NCBI RefSeq assembly: GCF_002564045.1
Contig: NZ_PDJK01000002.1
Span: forward strand, 2,914,001 to 2,978,000
Direction: 5' to 3'
Source: Amycolatopsis sulphurea
Lineage (GTDB): Bacteria; Actinomycetota; Actinomycetes; Mycobacteriales; Pseudonocardiaceae
Length of the DNA stretch: 64,000 bases
Shown piece after piece: positions 52,508 to 61,717 of the stretch. The position numbers were made by a program, and so were the translations under genes. The notes below the pieces were generated by a model. That model did no database searches, was not told the origin of the DNA, and saw only the letters and a list, made by a program, of their open reading frames with translations. How positions within the stretch are numbered: position 1 is the stretch's first letter; each line of letters begins with the position of its first letter.

Positions 52508-53608
52508 TCAGCCGCCGAACCAGGGTTCGTCGATGGTGCGCGGCGGTGCGGAGGTGCGGCCCAAGCGCAGTTCGGTGGGCAGCGTGATCACCTTCGGCCC
52601 GACCCGCTCGGCGGAGCCGAGCAGGAGCCGCCCGGCCACCTTGCCCTTCTCCAGCACCGGCTGGTGCACCGTGGTCAGGCCGGCCCGCTCGGCCTCGGAG
52701 ATGCCGTCGAAGCCGGTCACGGTGAGGTCGAGCGGCACCCGCAGGCCACGGCGTTCGGCCTCGGCCAGCGCGCCGAGCGCGAGGATGTCCGAAGTGCAGA
52801 CCAAGGCGGTGACCTGCGGATACGCATCGAGCAGCTGGCGGGCCGCGGACGCCCCGTCGTCCACCGTGTGGTCGAAGCGCTCGACCACCGGCACGCTCGC
52901 CCAGTCCACGCCCGCACCGGAGAACGCGGCGGCCAGCGCCTCCAGCCGGGTGCGCTGGACGTGGAAGTGCGCACTGCTCTGCCGCTGCGCGTTGACGAAG
53001 TCGTCGTTGCGTTCGCGGGCCAGCCGCATGCAGAGCACGCCGATCTGCCGGTGACCGAGTGCGATCAGGTGGTCGGCCAGCCGGGTGACGGCGGCGGCGT
53101 CGTCCGGGCCGACGCGGTCGATGCCCTCGATCCGCGGCTGGTCGATGATCACCGTGGGCACCGGCCGCTCCAGCACCGCGGCCAGATGCGGATCGTCGTC
53201 CGGCACGGAGTAGACGACGAAGCCGTCCACTCCGGCGCGGTGCACTGCGGCGAGGTCCTCCCGGCCGGGGCTGGCGGGCACCAGATGCAGCCCCACGCCG
53301 GCGTCCTCGCAGGCCAGCGCGAGTCCTTCGAGCACGCCGACGGCGGCCGGGTCGCGGAAGGCGTAGGACAGGTTCTCGGTCAGCAGCAGCCCCACCGCGC
53401 CGGCCTTGCGGGTGCGCAGCGAGCGGGCGACCGGGTCCGGGCCGGGATAACCGAGCCGCCGGGCGGTTTCGAGCACGCGCCTGCGCAGCTCGGGAGACAG
53501 TTGATCCGGGCGGTTGTAGGCGTTGGACACCGTGGTCCTGGACACCCCGAGCTCCGCCGCCAGCGACGCCAGTGTCGCCTGCCTCCGGGTGCGAATAGGT
53601 CGGCCCAT
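52508..53608 (-). CDS. LacI-family transcriptional regulator
   Basis: A 366-residue repressor. The HTH (TLASLAAELGVSRTTVSNAYN, with hinge helix near 50) is followed by a periplasmic-binding-protein-like sensor domain. ATG 53608 starts MGRPIRTRR. It is divergent from the zinc ABC operon. LacI regulators usually sense sugars; the effector here is unknown. Confidence 0.9.
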   Translation of the reverse strand: MGRPIRTRRQATLASLAAELGVSRTTVSNAYNRPDQLSPELRRRVLETARRLGYPGPDPVARSLRTRKAGAVGLLLTENLSYAFRDPAAVGVLEGLALACEDAGVGLHLVPASPGREDLAAVHRAGVDGFVVYSVPDDDPHLAAVLERPVPTVIIDQPRIEGIDRVGPDDAAAVTRLADHLIALGHRQIGVLCMRLARERNDDFVNAQRQSSAHFHVQRTRLEALAAAFSGAGVDWASVPVVERFDHTVDDGASAARQLLDAYPQVTALVCTSDILALGALAEAERRGLRVPLDLTVTGFDGISEAERAGLTTVHQPVLEKGKVAGRLLLGSAERVGPKVITLPTELRLGRTSAPPRTIDEPWFGG

Positions 53609-53744
53609 CCGCGAACCGTAACGGTTCAGATCGGTTTCCTGAAGCAACACCCCTGTGGTGAGCGTCTCGATCCGCTGGGTGATCACCGGAGGTAGGGCCA
53701 CCTGGTGGAGCGACCGCGGTCATTCGGATGGGGTAAGCTGAATG

Positions 53745-53783
53745 TGACAACGGTTTCCATTAGCGATTACCATGATCATTTTC
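53745..53783 (+). promoter_or_regulatory. Putative Zur box(es) upstream of the zinc ABC operon
   Basis: TGACAACGGTTTCCA (53745-53759) matches the actinobacterial Zur consensus TGAAAATGATTTTCA at 11 of 15 bases. GATTACCATGATCATTTTC (53765-53783) contains a second half-like site, GAAAATGATCAT on the minus strand. They lie 20-58 bp before the solute-binding protein ATG. Confidence 0.6.
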
Positions 53784-53802
53784 TGCGCTCAGGAGTGCTC
53801 CG

Positions 53803-54717
53803 ATGACTTCCCGCCGCACCAGAATGGCGCTCGCCGCGACCTCTGCTCTCTCCGTACTCGCGCTGGGCGCGTGCTCCGGCACCTCGTCCGATTCCGCCGC
53901 CGGCCCCCCGGCCGAAGCGGGGGAGCAGGTGAAGGTGATCGCCGCCACCGACGTGTGGGGCAGCGTGGTGACCGCGGTCGGTGGCGACAAGGTGAAGGTC
54001 ACCTCGATCATTCACGACCCGTCCGCCGACCCGCACTCCTACGAGTCCACCGCCGACGACGCGCTCGCGGCCAAGGACGCCAAGCTCACGCTGGCCAACG
54101 GCGGCGGCTACGACGAGTTCTTCACCAAGCTCACCGGCGAGGCCACGAGCGCGAAGAAGCTGGTCGCCTACGACATCGCCGCGACCGGCGACGAGAACGA
54201 GCACGTCTGGTACGACCTGCCGGGCGTGGAGAAGGTCGCCGACCAGGTCGCCGCCGCACTCGGCGAGATCGCGCCGAGCGCGAAGCAGACCTTCGACGAC
54301 AACGCCAGGAACTTCAAGGGGCAGCTCGAAGGCCTGATCAAGAAGGCGGGCGAAGTGGGCGCCGCGCATCCGGGCAGCAAGGTCGTGGTCACCGAACCGG
54401 TCGCGCACTACCTGCTGCAGAGCGCGAAGCTTGCGGACGCCACGCCGAAGGCGTTCTCCGACGCGGTGGAGAACGAGACGGACGTGCCCGCGGACGCGGT
54501 CGCCCAGTTCACCCAGCTGATCAAGGCCAAGCAGGTCAAGGCGCTGCTGAACAACGTGCAGACGACCACCCCGCTGACCAAGCAGGTGGTCGGCGACGCG
54601 AAGGCCGCCGGCGTGCCGGTGGTCGATGTGGCCGAGACGCTGCCCGCCGGTGTCAAGGGCTACATTGACTGGATGACCAAGGAAGTGGACTCGCTGTCCG
54701 CGGCGCTGAACAGCTGA
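53803..54717 (+). CDS. znuA: Zinc/manganese ABC transporter substrate-binding lipoprotein (ZnuA-like)
   Basis: A 304-residue lipoprotein (LSVLALGAC lipobox). Metal ligands of cluster A-I binding proteins are present: His in DPHSYE near 75, His in EHVWYD near 145, then conserved acidic residues and DVAETL near the end. It lacks the His-rich loop of Gram-negative ZnuA. The operon and box suggest zinc, but manganese cannot be excluded. Confidence 0.88.
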   Translation: MTSRRTRMALAATSALSVLALGACSGTSSDSAAGPPAEAGEQVKVIAATDVWGSVVTAVGGDKVKVTSIIHDPSADPHSYESTADDALAAKDAKLTLANGGGYDEFFTKLTGEATSAKKLVAYDIAATGDENEHVWYDLPGVEKVADQVAAALGEIAPSAKQTFDDNARNFKGQLEGLIKKAGEVGAAHPGSKVVVTEPVAHYLLQSAKLADATPKAFSDAVENETDVPADAVAQFTQLIKAKQVKALLNNVQTTTPLTKQVVGDAKAAGVPVVDVAETLPAGVKGYIDWMTKEVDSLSAALNS

Positions 54718-55553
54718 TGCCCGCGTCGCTTCCCGAGGCCCGGCCCGCGGTACGCGTTCGCGGTGCCGGGCTCGCGTTCGGTACGCGCACCCTCTGGTCC
54801 GGGCTGGACCTCGACGTCGAGCCCGGGGAGTTCCTCGCCGTGCTCGGGCCGAACGGATCCGGGAAGAGCAGCCTGCTGAAGGCGTTGCTCGGCGTGCAGC
54901 GGCTGTCCGAGGGCACGGTCGAGATCGCGGGTGGGCGTCCGGGCGGCGCCAACCGCGCGGTCGGGTACATCCCGCAGCAGCGCGCGATCGACGATTCGCT
55001 GACGCTGCGCGGGTCCGACCTGGTGGGCCTCGGGCTGGACGGACACCGCTGGGGCACCGGCTTCGCCGGAATGCGTGCCCGAAAGCGCCGTGTCGCCGAA
55101 GTGATCGAAGCCGTCGGCGGGACGCGGTACGCGAAGCAGGCCGTCGGGCGGTTGTCCGGCGGCGAGCAGCAACGGCTGCGGGTGGCGCAGGCGCTGGTGG
55201 GTGACCCGTCGGTGCTGCTGTGCGACGAACCGTTGCTGTCGCTGGACATCGCGCATCAGCGCGCGGTGAGCGAGCTGATCGACGCGCGCCGCCGCGAAGC
55301 CGGGACGGGCGTGCTTTTCGTGACGCACGAGATCAATCCGATCCTGCAGTTCGTCGATCGGGTGCTGTACCTGGTCAACGGTCAGTTCCGGATCGGCAAG
55401 CCGGACGAGGTGATGACCTCGGACACGCTGTCGGAGCTGTACGGCACGCGCGTCGAGGTGCTGCGCGTCGGCGGTCAGATCCACATCGCCGGGGCGCAAA
55501 GCGCGCTGTGCGAGGACGAACCGCACCACCACGAGCAGGAAGCAGTGAGCTGA
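54717..55553 (+). CDS. znuC: Zinc ABC transporter ATP-binding protein (ZnuC-like)
   Basis: A 278-residue ATPase. Walker A GPNGSGKS near 41, signature LSGGEQQRLRVAQA near 145, Walker B LLCDEPLLSLD. The C-terminal tail EPHHHEQE is His-rich and could bind metal. ATG overlaps the znuA stop by one base. Confidence 0.9.
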   Translation: MPASLPEARPAVRVRGAGLAFGTRTLWSGLDLDVEPGEFLAVLGPNGSGKSSLLKALLGVQRLSEGTVEIAGGRPGGANRAVGYIPQQRAIDDSLTLRGSDLVGLGLDGHRWGTGFAGMRARKRRVAEVIEAVGGTRYAKQAVGRLSGGEQQRLRVAQALVGDPSVLLCDEPLLSLDIAHQRAVSELIDARRREAGTGVLFVTHEINPILQFVDRVLYLVNGQFRIGKPDEVMTSDTLSELYGTRVEVLRVGGQIHIAGAQSALCEDEPHHHEQEAVS

Positions 55554-55556
55554 GCC

Positions 55557-56447
55557 TTGGACGGCATGTTCGACTTCGCCAAGACCTGGGACCTGATCAC
55601 CGCGCTGCCCAGCGTGCAGACCGCGCTGGTGGCCGCCGCGGTCCTCGGTCTCGTCGCCGGGATACTCGGCCCGCTGATCGTGATGCGCCGGATGTCCTTC
55701 GCCGTGCACGGCACTTCGGAGCTGGCGTTCACCGGCGCGGCAGGCGCCCTGCTGCTCGGCGTCGGCGTGGAGTACGGCGCGCTGGCCGGCGCGGTGGCGG
55801 CGGCGCTGCTGCTCGGCATCCTCGGCACCCGCGACGCCGACCGTGATTCGGTGATCGGCGTGATCCTGTCGTTCGGGCTCGGCATGGGCGTACTGCTGCT
55901 GTCGTTCTACAAAGGACGGTCGGGCAACAAGTTCGGCATCCTCACCGGCCAGATCATCACGGTGGACAACACCAACCTGACGTCGCTGGTGATCTCCGCG
56001 GTCGCGGTGCTCGCGGTGCTCGCCTGCATCTACCGGCCGCTGCTGTTCGCAAGTGTGGACCGCCCGGTGGCCGAAGCACGCGGTGTGCCGGTGAACCTGC
56101 TGACGGTGCTTTTCGCGCTCCTGGTGGGTGTTTCGACGGCGCTGAGCGTGCAGATCGTGGGCTCGCTGCTGGTGGTCGCGCTGATGGTCACGCCCGCTGC
56201 GGCGGCCGCGCGCGTGACGGCGAGCCCCTTGCGCGCGACGGTGCTCTCGGTCGTCTTCGCCGAAGTCGCCGCGCTGGGTGGCATTGTGCTTTCGCTCGCC
56301 CCCGGCCTGCCTGTGAGCGCCTTCGTCACGGCGATTTCGTTCCTGATCTACCTTGTCTGCCGCGTGATCGCCTGGGCGCGCGACCGCAGCCGCGGCGTGC
56401 GCAGCCCACGCGACACCGTCGAGACCGCTCCGGTCCCGGCCGGCTGA
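55557..56447 (+). CDS. znuB: Zinc ABC transporter permease (ZnuB-like)
   Basis: A 296-residue permease with eight or nine TM segments and the ABC-3 family features (FAVHGTSELAFTGAAGALLLG, the cytoplasmic loop contacting the ATPase). TTG 55557 lies three bases after znuC; ATG 55566 is the alternative start. Completes the uptake system. Confidence 0.9.
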   Translation: MDGMFDFAKTWDLITALPSVQTALVAAAVLGLVAGILGPLIVMRRMSFAVHGTSELAFTGAAGALLLGVGVEYGALAGAVAAALLLGILGTRDADRDSVIGVILSFGLGMGVLLLSFYKGRSGNKFGILTGQIITVDNTNLTSLVISAVAVLAVLACIYRPLLFASVDRPVAEARGVPVNLLTVLFALLVGVSTALSVQIVGSLLVVALMVTPAAAAARVTASPLRATVLSVVFAEVAALGGIVLSLAPGLPVSAFVTAISFLIYLVCRVIAWARDRSRGVRSPRDTVETAPVPAG

Positions 56448-56462
56448 CCCGGCCCGCCACGC

Positions 56463-57782
56463 TCAGCGGACCGGGTGCTGGGCCAGCGCCGTCTTCACGC
56501 TCTGGATGAACCCTTCGCCGGTGAACGGCACGAGCCCGCCGGACACATTGCGCTCCACCGCTTGCAGCACGACCACTTGGGAATTCACGAACTGGTCCAC
56601 GGCCTGCGCCTGGGTGGTCTTGTCCGTCGAGTACGCCAGGTAGGTCACGTTCGTGAAGGCCGCGTCGAGGTAGCGCGAGGAAGCCAGGCTGAACGAGTCA
56701 CCGTAGATGAGCGTGCGCTGGCTGATGGTGCCCGCCAGCGGCGGTGCCGTGCGCTGCACCGGGGTGTCGATGTTGGCGAGGAACTCCGACGCCCGATCCG
56801 TCACGCCGTCCGGGCGCAGGGTGTACATCTGGTTCGTCTTGAACTGGCCGGATTTGCCGAGCAGCAGCGGCAGGTCGGCGACCGCGTCGTACTGGCCCGA
56901 CGGGGCGGACTGCCAGCTGTTCGAGATGCCCGGCTGCAGCTGGTCGGCCAGTGCGCGGGCGAGGATCAGCCCGCCCTCGTCCCGCCAGTGCGTGTCGTTC
57001 GGCGCGTAGATCGGCTTGCCGATCCGCGCGGCCGAGGCGGCCAGCGCCGGGCGCAGATCGAGCGAGTGGCCTTCGGTGATGATCTTGTACCAGTCGTTCG
57101 GCGCGGCGGCCTGCGAGCAGTCCTTGCCCGGGTAGCTGTCGGGCAGGAACTGGGGCACCATCGTCGACTTGTCGGGCGTCACCGCGAACACGAACTTCCG
57201 GCCGGAGGATTCCACCGCCTGACGCAGTTGCTCGATCCGCTTCATGGTCGTGTCGATGTCCTGGGCCGGCGTGCACTTGGACTCGGCGTCGTAGCCGTAG
57301 TAGAGCCAGCCGTCCAGCCCCTGCACAACATTGCGGTATCCGGCCTGGGTGGTCGTGGGCAGCGTGGGACCGGCCGGACCGGACTTCGGTGCGCCGGGCT
57401 GCTGCAGCGGCGGCGCGGGAATCGGCCCGGAGTTCGCCGCCGATCCCTGGTCCAGCGGGGGCTCCTCGCCGAACACTCCCCGGCTGACCGCGCCTGCGGC
57501 GTCGATCGCGCCCGCCCGGAAGGACAGCTGGTCCGTCGCCCACTTCGGCAGGTCGGTGAAGAACCCGAAGCCGGCGCCGAGGCTGGGGAACCCGGCCAGC
57601 TTGTGGTTCTCGATCTCGCCGGGGCGCACCCCGAACACCCACAGCAGGGTCGGCGTCGTGAAGAACAGCAACGCGCTGACCAGCGCGATGAGCTGGCGCT
57701 TGCCGTGCCGGGGACGGTGCAGCGCGTGTTCGCGAGGCAGGTACGACTCGTGCACGGCGGGCAGCTGGGGTGGTTCGGACAC
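56463..57782 (-). CDS. AlgX/AlgJ-like SGNH O-acetyltransferase domain protein
   Basis: A 439-residue protein. One TM near 33-50 makes it a membrane-anchored exported protein. The AlgX/AlgJ domain has the catalytic NDTHW (Asp-x-His) near 262 and GDSF near 360 with the Ser nucleophile. Such proteins move acetyl groups onto extracellular polysaccharide, receiving them from an MBOAT partner. An AlgI-like MBOAT lies 4 kb downstream at 61718-63151. GTG 57782. Confidence 0.82.
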   Translation of the reverse strand: MSEPPQLPAVHESYLPREHALHRPRHGKRQLIALVSALLFFTTPTLLWVFGVRPGEIENHKLAGFPSLGAGFGFFTDLPKWATDQLSFRAGAIDAAGAVSRGVFGEEPPLDQGSAANSGPIPAPPLQQPGAPKSGPAGPTLPTTTQAGYRNVVQGLDGWLYYGYDAESKCTPAQDIDTTMKRIEQLRQAVESSGRKFVFAVTPDKSTMVPQFLPDSYPGKDCSQAAAPNDWYKIITEGHSLDLRPALAASAARIGKPIYAPNDTHWRDEGGLILARALADQLQPGISNSWQSAPSGQYDAVADLPLLLGKSGQFKTNQMYTLRPDGVTDRASEFLANIDTPVQRTAPPLAGTISQRTLIYGDSFSLASSRYLDAAFTNVTYLAYSTDKTTQAQAVDQFVNSQVVVLQAVERNVSGGLVPFTGEGFIQSVKTALAQHPVR

Positions 57783-57832
57783 GGGTTCACGTTAGCCACG
57801 TCGGGCGCGCCCGGTGCGGGGAACACCGAAAC

Positions 57833-59056
57833 TCAGCCGAGCATGAGCAGCACCTGCAGTTCGCCGACCAGGAACCCGATCACTCCGCCGACCGCGATCA
57901 GCTTCCACTCGTCCTGGCGGAACGCCGGGCGCAGCAGTCCCTCGAACTCCAGCGGGGTCAGCGCGAGCATCCGCTGTTCCACCAGCTTCGCCACGTCCAT
58001 GGCCTGGGTCAGGTAGCCCTCGGCGTGCCGGACGGTCAGCGGCAGCTCGGCCAGCGCCCGCTGGGCGGCGTCGTGCTTCATCTCCTGCAGCCGCTGTGTG
58101 CCGACAGCCAGGGTGACCACCGGCCGGGCAACGCTGACCTGCGAGTCCACCGCGTGCCCGACGGCGCGTTCGACCAGGCTCATCAGCCGGTCCGACTTCG
58201 GCCCGCGCAGCAGCGCGTCGAGCAGATTCTGCACGGTCAGCACCTCGTTGGCGATCATCTCGCCGTACTGGCGGGCGACCTCCGCGCGGCGGCGCTGGAA
58301 CTTGCCCTGCAGGATCACCCGGCCCACCCGCACCGGCTCGCGCGGGAGGAAGATCAGCTTGATCGCCAGCCAGTCGGTGAACAGCCCGATCGCGCCGCCG
58401 AAGATCGGCAGCACCAGCGGTTCGCGCGTGAACGCCCACACCACCGCCTGCACCAGCCCCAGCCCGAAGCCGAAGAAGATGCCCGCGCGCGCGATGAACG
58501 TCATCTCCGGCCGGGAGGTTTCGCGGATCAGCCGCACCAGCAGCGCCCGATCGCGGGTGAGCCGTTCGACGGTCATGTGCCGGACGTCGAGCACCTCGTC
58601 GAGGCGGTCGCGGATCTCGTCGAGGAATTCCCGCACCAGCTGCGGGGTGCTCGCCTGGATCTGCTTGATCAGCATTTCCTGGGCGAGTGCGGGCAGCATT
58701 TCCCACAGCCGCGGGTGATGCTGCCGGAGCACGTCGCGGGCGATGCCGTCCACGACGCGCAGCAGCGGCTGTTCCAGCTCCCGGGTGACCAGCGCGGGAT
58801 CGACGCGGGCGAAGACCTCTTTGATGTCGAGCAGGTTCGAGGTGAGCAGGTCCGTGGCGATCGCCGCCATCCGGCCGCCGTGCTTGGGCACCACGCCCTG
58901 CCAGCCGAAGAACGGGCGGAGGCCGACGAATTCGAGCGGCCGGAACATCATCTCGATCGCCACGCGTTTGGTGACGTAGCCGATCAGCGCGGCGACGAAC
59001 GGCATCGAGGCGTACACCGGCCAGTGCCGCGCGAGATCGTCCAGTACCGCGTCCAC
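57833..59056 (-). CDS. DUF445-family membrane protein
   Basis: A 407-residue protein with N-terminal TM (PFVAALIGYVTKRVAIEMMF) and C-terminal TM (KLIAVGGVIGFLVGELQVLL) flanking a helical domain, and two further TM spans near 205-240, the DUF445/YheB layout. Function unknown. GTG 59056 follows GGAGGGAG. Confidence 0.87.
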   Translation of the reverse strand: MDAVLDDLARHWPVYASMPFVAALIGYVTKRVAIEMMFRPLEFVGLRPFFGWQGVVPKHGGRMAAIATDLLTSNLLDIKEVFARVDPALVTRELEQPLLRVVDGIARDVLRQHHPRLWEMLPALAQEMLIKQIQASTPQLVREFLDEIRDRLDEVLDVRHMTVERLTRDRALLVRLIRETSRPEMTFIARAGIFFGFGLGLVQAVVWAFTREPLVLPIFGGAIGLFTDWLAIKLIFLPREPVRVGRVILQGKFQRRRAEVARQYGEMIANEVLTVQNLLDALLRGPKSDRLMSLVERAVGHAVDSQVSVARPVVTLAVGTQRLQEMKHDAAQRALAELPLTVRHAEGYLTQAMDVAKLVEQRMLALTPLEFEGLLRPAFRQDEWKLIAVGGVIGFLVGELQVLLMLG

Positions 59057-59385
59057 CGGGCCTCCCTCCGGCTCCGGCGAAACCGTATCGCACCTGCGCA
59101 GGAGTGGTTGCGCTCGCTCGATGCCGGCGGAACTCTCTCGCAATGATCTCCGCTCCCCCCACACAGCGGCGGGCGCGCTCCCCTGACCAGGTGCACCCCA
59201 CACGAGTGAGTCACCCGAACGAGGCGGCTGCCGTCCTCCCGGCCGTGCGGCCGCCGGGTCCTGCCGACTTGCCCGGCGGTGACTCGCGCGGCCGGGATGC
59301 CGGGCCGTGACGGTGGGTCTCGCGTTTGGTAATGCAGCCGTTTGGCGGTACGTGTAGAAGGTGCCCAGGTCATTAAGGTGTCCCG
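59057..59385 (+). other. 329-bp divergent intergenic region
   Basis: Holds the promoters of the DUF445 gene and the coiled-coil gene. A weak TTGGTA (59325 region) with GTAGAA about 20 bp later may be a promoter for the latter. Nothing else recognised. Confidence 0.35.
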
Positions 59386-60837
59386 ATGGTCGCGCCCGAG
59401 AAGTCCGAGCCCGCCGCGAAGAGCGCCTCCTTCGCCGTCACGATGCGTGGCTACAACCAGCGGCAGGTCGATGAGCGAATCATCGAACTGACCCGCGAGC
59501 AGCAGCAGACGTCTCGCAACCGCGACGAGGCGATGGCCACCGTCGCCGAGCTGACCAAGGCGCTGACCACCGCGCAGCACGAGCTGGCCGAGGCGAAATC
59601 GGCGCTGGTCCGCGTCAGCTCCAGCCCCGCGGGCGCCGGCGCGATGGCCGAACGCGTCCGCCTGATGATGCAGCTGGCCGAGGAGGAGATCGCCGACCTG
59701 CGCGCCGCCGCCGAGGCCGACGCGGTATCCACGCGCACCGAAGCGGACCGCTACGCACACGAGACCCAGCGCGCCTCGGACAAGGCGGCCAAAGACTCGG
59801 AATCCGAACGGCAACGGCTTCTCGCCGAGACGAAGGCCTACCTTTCCGCCCGCGAGGCGGACCTGCAGGCCCGGACGACCGCCGCCGAAGAGGACATCGC
59901 CGCTCGTCTGTCCGACCTGGAATCCCGTACTGCGGCAGCGAATCAGGACATTGCCACCCGTACTGCGGCCGCCGATGAGGACATCGCCACGCGTACTGCC
60001 GCCGCCGATGCGGACATTGCTACGCGTACTGCCGCAGCTGACGCGGACATCGCGGGTCGAACCACGGCAGCTGACGAGGACATCGCCGCCCGGCTCGCCG
60101 ACCTGGAATCCCGCGCCGCAGCAGCGAATCAGGACATCGCTACCCGTACCGCAGCCGCCGATGCGGACATTGCGAGCCGGACTGCCGCCGCCGAAGAGGA
60201 CATCGCCACGCGCACTGCAGCTGCAGACGCAGACATCGCGGCCCGCACCCAAGCCGCCGACAACGCTCGCGCCGAGGCAGATGCAGCCGCAACCCGTGCC
60301 CGCACCGAAGCGGACGAAGCCGCCTTCGCGGCCCGTACCCAAGCCGACGAGGCAGCCGCCCAGGCCCGCGCCGAGGCAGACGCGGCCGCGTACCGCCTCC
60401 GCGCCGAAGCAGACTTAGCCGCGGAAGAAGCCCGTACGGAAGCCAATGCCGCCGCCGAACGCGCCCGCTTCGCAGCCGACGAAGCGTCCGCACTCGCCCG
60501 CACGAATGCCGACGAGGAAGCCGCCCGCGTACGCGCTGAGAGCGACGCCGCCGCCGAAGCCACCGCCGCCGCCATCCGCGCCGAAGCCGACCGCCGCGCC
60601 TCGGAAGAAATCGCCATCAAGAAGTCCCAGGCGGACAACGCGCTCGCCGACGCGCTGCAGAAACAGGCTGCGGCAACGGAAAACCACGCCCAGGTCCGGG
60701 CACTGCGCAGCAAGGTCGCCGACCACATCGCTGCCACCAACGATGCGTTCCAGGAAGCCCTCCGCCTGCTCGCTCCGCTGGAGGGCGAGGTGGAGAACGC
60801 CATCCCGAACAGGGCACCTCAGACGGTCGCGGATTAA
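59386..60837 (+). CDS. DivIVA-like N-terminus joined to long hendecad coiled coil
   Basis: A 483-residue protein. FAVTMRGYNQRQVDERI near 16-32 matches the DivIVA/Wag31 membrane-targeting motif (F-x-V-x-x-RGY-x-x-x-QVD). An ordinary coiled coil follows. From about residue 181 to 392 there are uninterrupted 11-residue repeats (ATRTAAADADI type, then ARAEADEAAFA type). This is reminiscent of the Streptomyces polarity proteins FilP and Scy, which have hendecad-type coils. A role in polar growth or cytoskeleton is inferred. ATG 59386. Confidence 0.8.
   Translation: MVAPEKSEPAAKSASFAVTMRGYNQRQVDERIIELTREQQQTSRNRDEAMATVAELTKALTTAQHELAEAKSALVRVSSSPAGAGAMAERVRLMMQLAEEEIADLRAAAEADAVSTRTEADRYAHETQRASDKAAKDSESERQRLLAETKAYLSAREADLQARTTAAEEDIAARLSDLESRTAAANQDIATRTAAADEDIATRTAAADADIATRTAAADADIAGRTTAADEDIAARLADLESRAAAANQDIATRTAAADADIASRTAAAEEDIATRTAAADADIAARTQAADNARAEADAAATRARTEADEAAFAARTQADEAAAQARAEADAAAYRLRAEADLAAEEARTEANAAAERARFAADEASALARTNADEEAARVRAESDAAAEATAAAIRAEADRRASEEIAIKKSQADNALADALQKQAAATENHAQVRALRSKVADHIAATNDAFQEALRLLAPLEGEVENAIPNRAPQTVAD
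59926..60561 (+). repeat. 33-bp coding repeats giving 11-residue coiled-coil units
   Basis: First block: about nine R-T-A-A-A-D-A-D-I-A units plus two longer ones containing RL(S/A)DLESR. Second block, from 60264: nine units of the A-R-x-E-A-D-x-A-A-x-x kind. Unbroken 11-residue spacing favours a right-handed coiled coil. DNA identity among units suggests recent expansion. Confidence 0.8.
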
Positions 60838-60839
60838 CT

Positions 60840-61217
60840 TCAGAGAGCGAGCAAGGTGCCCACTTCGTTTGCTGTCTCTCCTCCTGCGGCATCCGATGCT
60901 GGGTCGCTGAAGTCAGCGACCACCCGCAGATGACCGCCGAGCGCTGCGACATATCGGCGAAGGGTCTCGATCTCCATGACCTCGGGGTCGCCCTGTTCGA
61001 TCTTGCTGACACGTGGCTGGCTGACCCCCATGCGCTCAGCGACATCCTGCTGTGTGAGTTCGGTGTGCTCACGTAGCTCACCCAGCCGGTGCCCCAGGAC
61101 ATAGAGCGCAGTGCGGTTGCTGGCCGCGGCGCGAGCGGTGTCCACGTCGCGGCCGGCGTTGATGTCGCTCTGTTCCTTGCGTGCCTTGACTTCCTTCCAG
61201 GACTTAGCCATCTCCAT
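60840..61217 (-). CDS. higA: HigA-type antitoxin (XRE HTH)
   Basis: A 125-residue protein with an XRE helix-turn-helix near 50-75 (LTQQDVAERMGVSQPRVSKIEQG). It follows and overlaps the toxin gene by 14 bp, the toxin-first order of HigBA. It should bind the toxin and the palindrome upstream of the pair. Confidence 0.87.
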   Translation of the reverse strand: MEMAKSWKEVKARKEQSDINAGRDVDTARAAASNRTALYVLGHRLGELREHTELTQQDVAERMGVSQPRVSKIEQGDPEVMEIETLRRYVAALGGHLRVVADFSDPASDAAGGETANEVGTLLAL

Positions 61218-61578
61218 CGACCTCCAATGCGGTCAAGTGGTCCTTGTAGCGCTTTTCTGCGATCTCGATCGCGTCTTCATACCAGCGGTTCCACTGCCCC
61301 TGCTTGTCTCCCGCTACAAGCAAAAGTGCGCAGCGCCGTGGGTCAAAAGCGAATAAGATCCGAACTTCGCTGCGTCCGCTGGAAGCCGGTCGCAACTCCT
61401 TCATATGATGGATTTGAGAACCCTGAATACGATCTACCAGTGGTCGGCCAAGCTGGGGGCCAACCTGTGCCAACATGTCGATCGCAGCTTCCACCAGGTC
61501 TGCGCTCTCAGGGTCTTCTTCGGCAAGCGCAAGCAGCCAGTCCTCCACGTCTTCGTGCAGCTCCACTGCCCACTCCAT
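61204..61578 (-). CDS. higB: HigB/RelE-type toxin
   Basis: A 124-residue protein with RelE-superfamily traits: DRIQGSQIHHMKELRP, then SGRSEVRILFAFDPRRCALLL and W-N-R-W-Y-x-D near the end. Likely a ribosome-dependent or free mRNA interferase. ATG 61578. Confidence 0.87.
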   Translation of the reverse strand: MEWAVELHEDVEDWLLALAEEDPESADLVEAAIDMLAQVGPQLGRPLVDRIQGSQIHHMKELRPASSGRSEVRILFAFDPRRCALLLVAGDKQGQWNRWYEDAIEIAEKRYKDHLTALEVDGDG

Positions 61579-61584
61579 GAAGTC

Positions 61585-61603
61585 AGTATAACACGAGGGT
61601 TAT
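61585..61603 (-). promoter_or_regulatory. Operator/-10 region of the HigBA-like pair
   Basis: ATAACACGAGGGTTAT (61588-61603) is an inverted repeat of ATAAC/GTTAT. On the minus strand TATACT (61585-61590) overlaps it as a -10 box, 7 bp before the toxin ATG. Antitoxin bound here would block RNA polymerase. Confidence 0.6.
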
Positions 61604-61717
61604 GCCACGTCCGTCACAATGGGTAGCGTTCTTGGTGCGTATGGCGAGCAGGGTGGCTGGCTAACGTAACGCGTCCGACCTGATCGAAGGCCCGGTCCGC
61701 CCACCCAGGGCAGGTAC

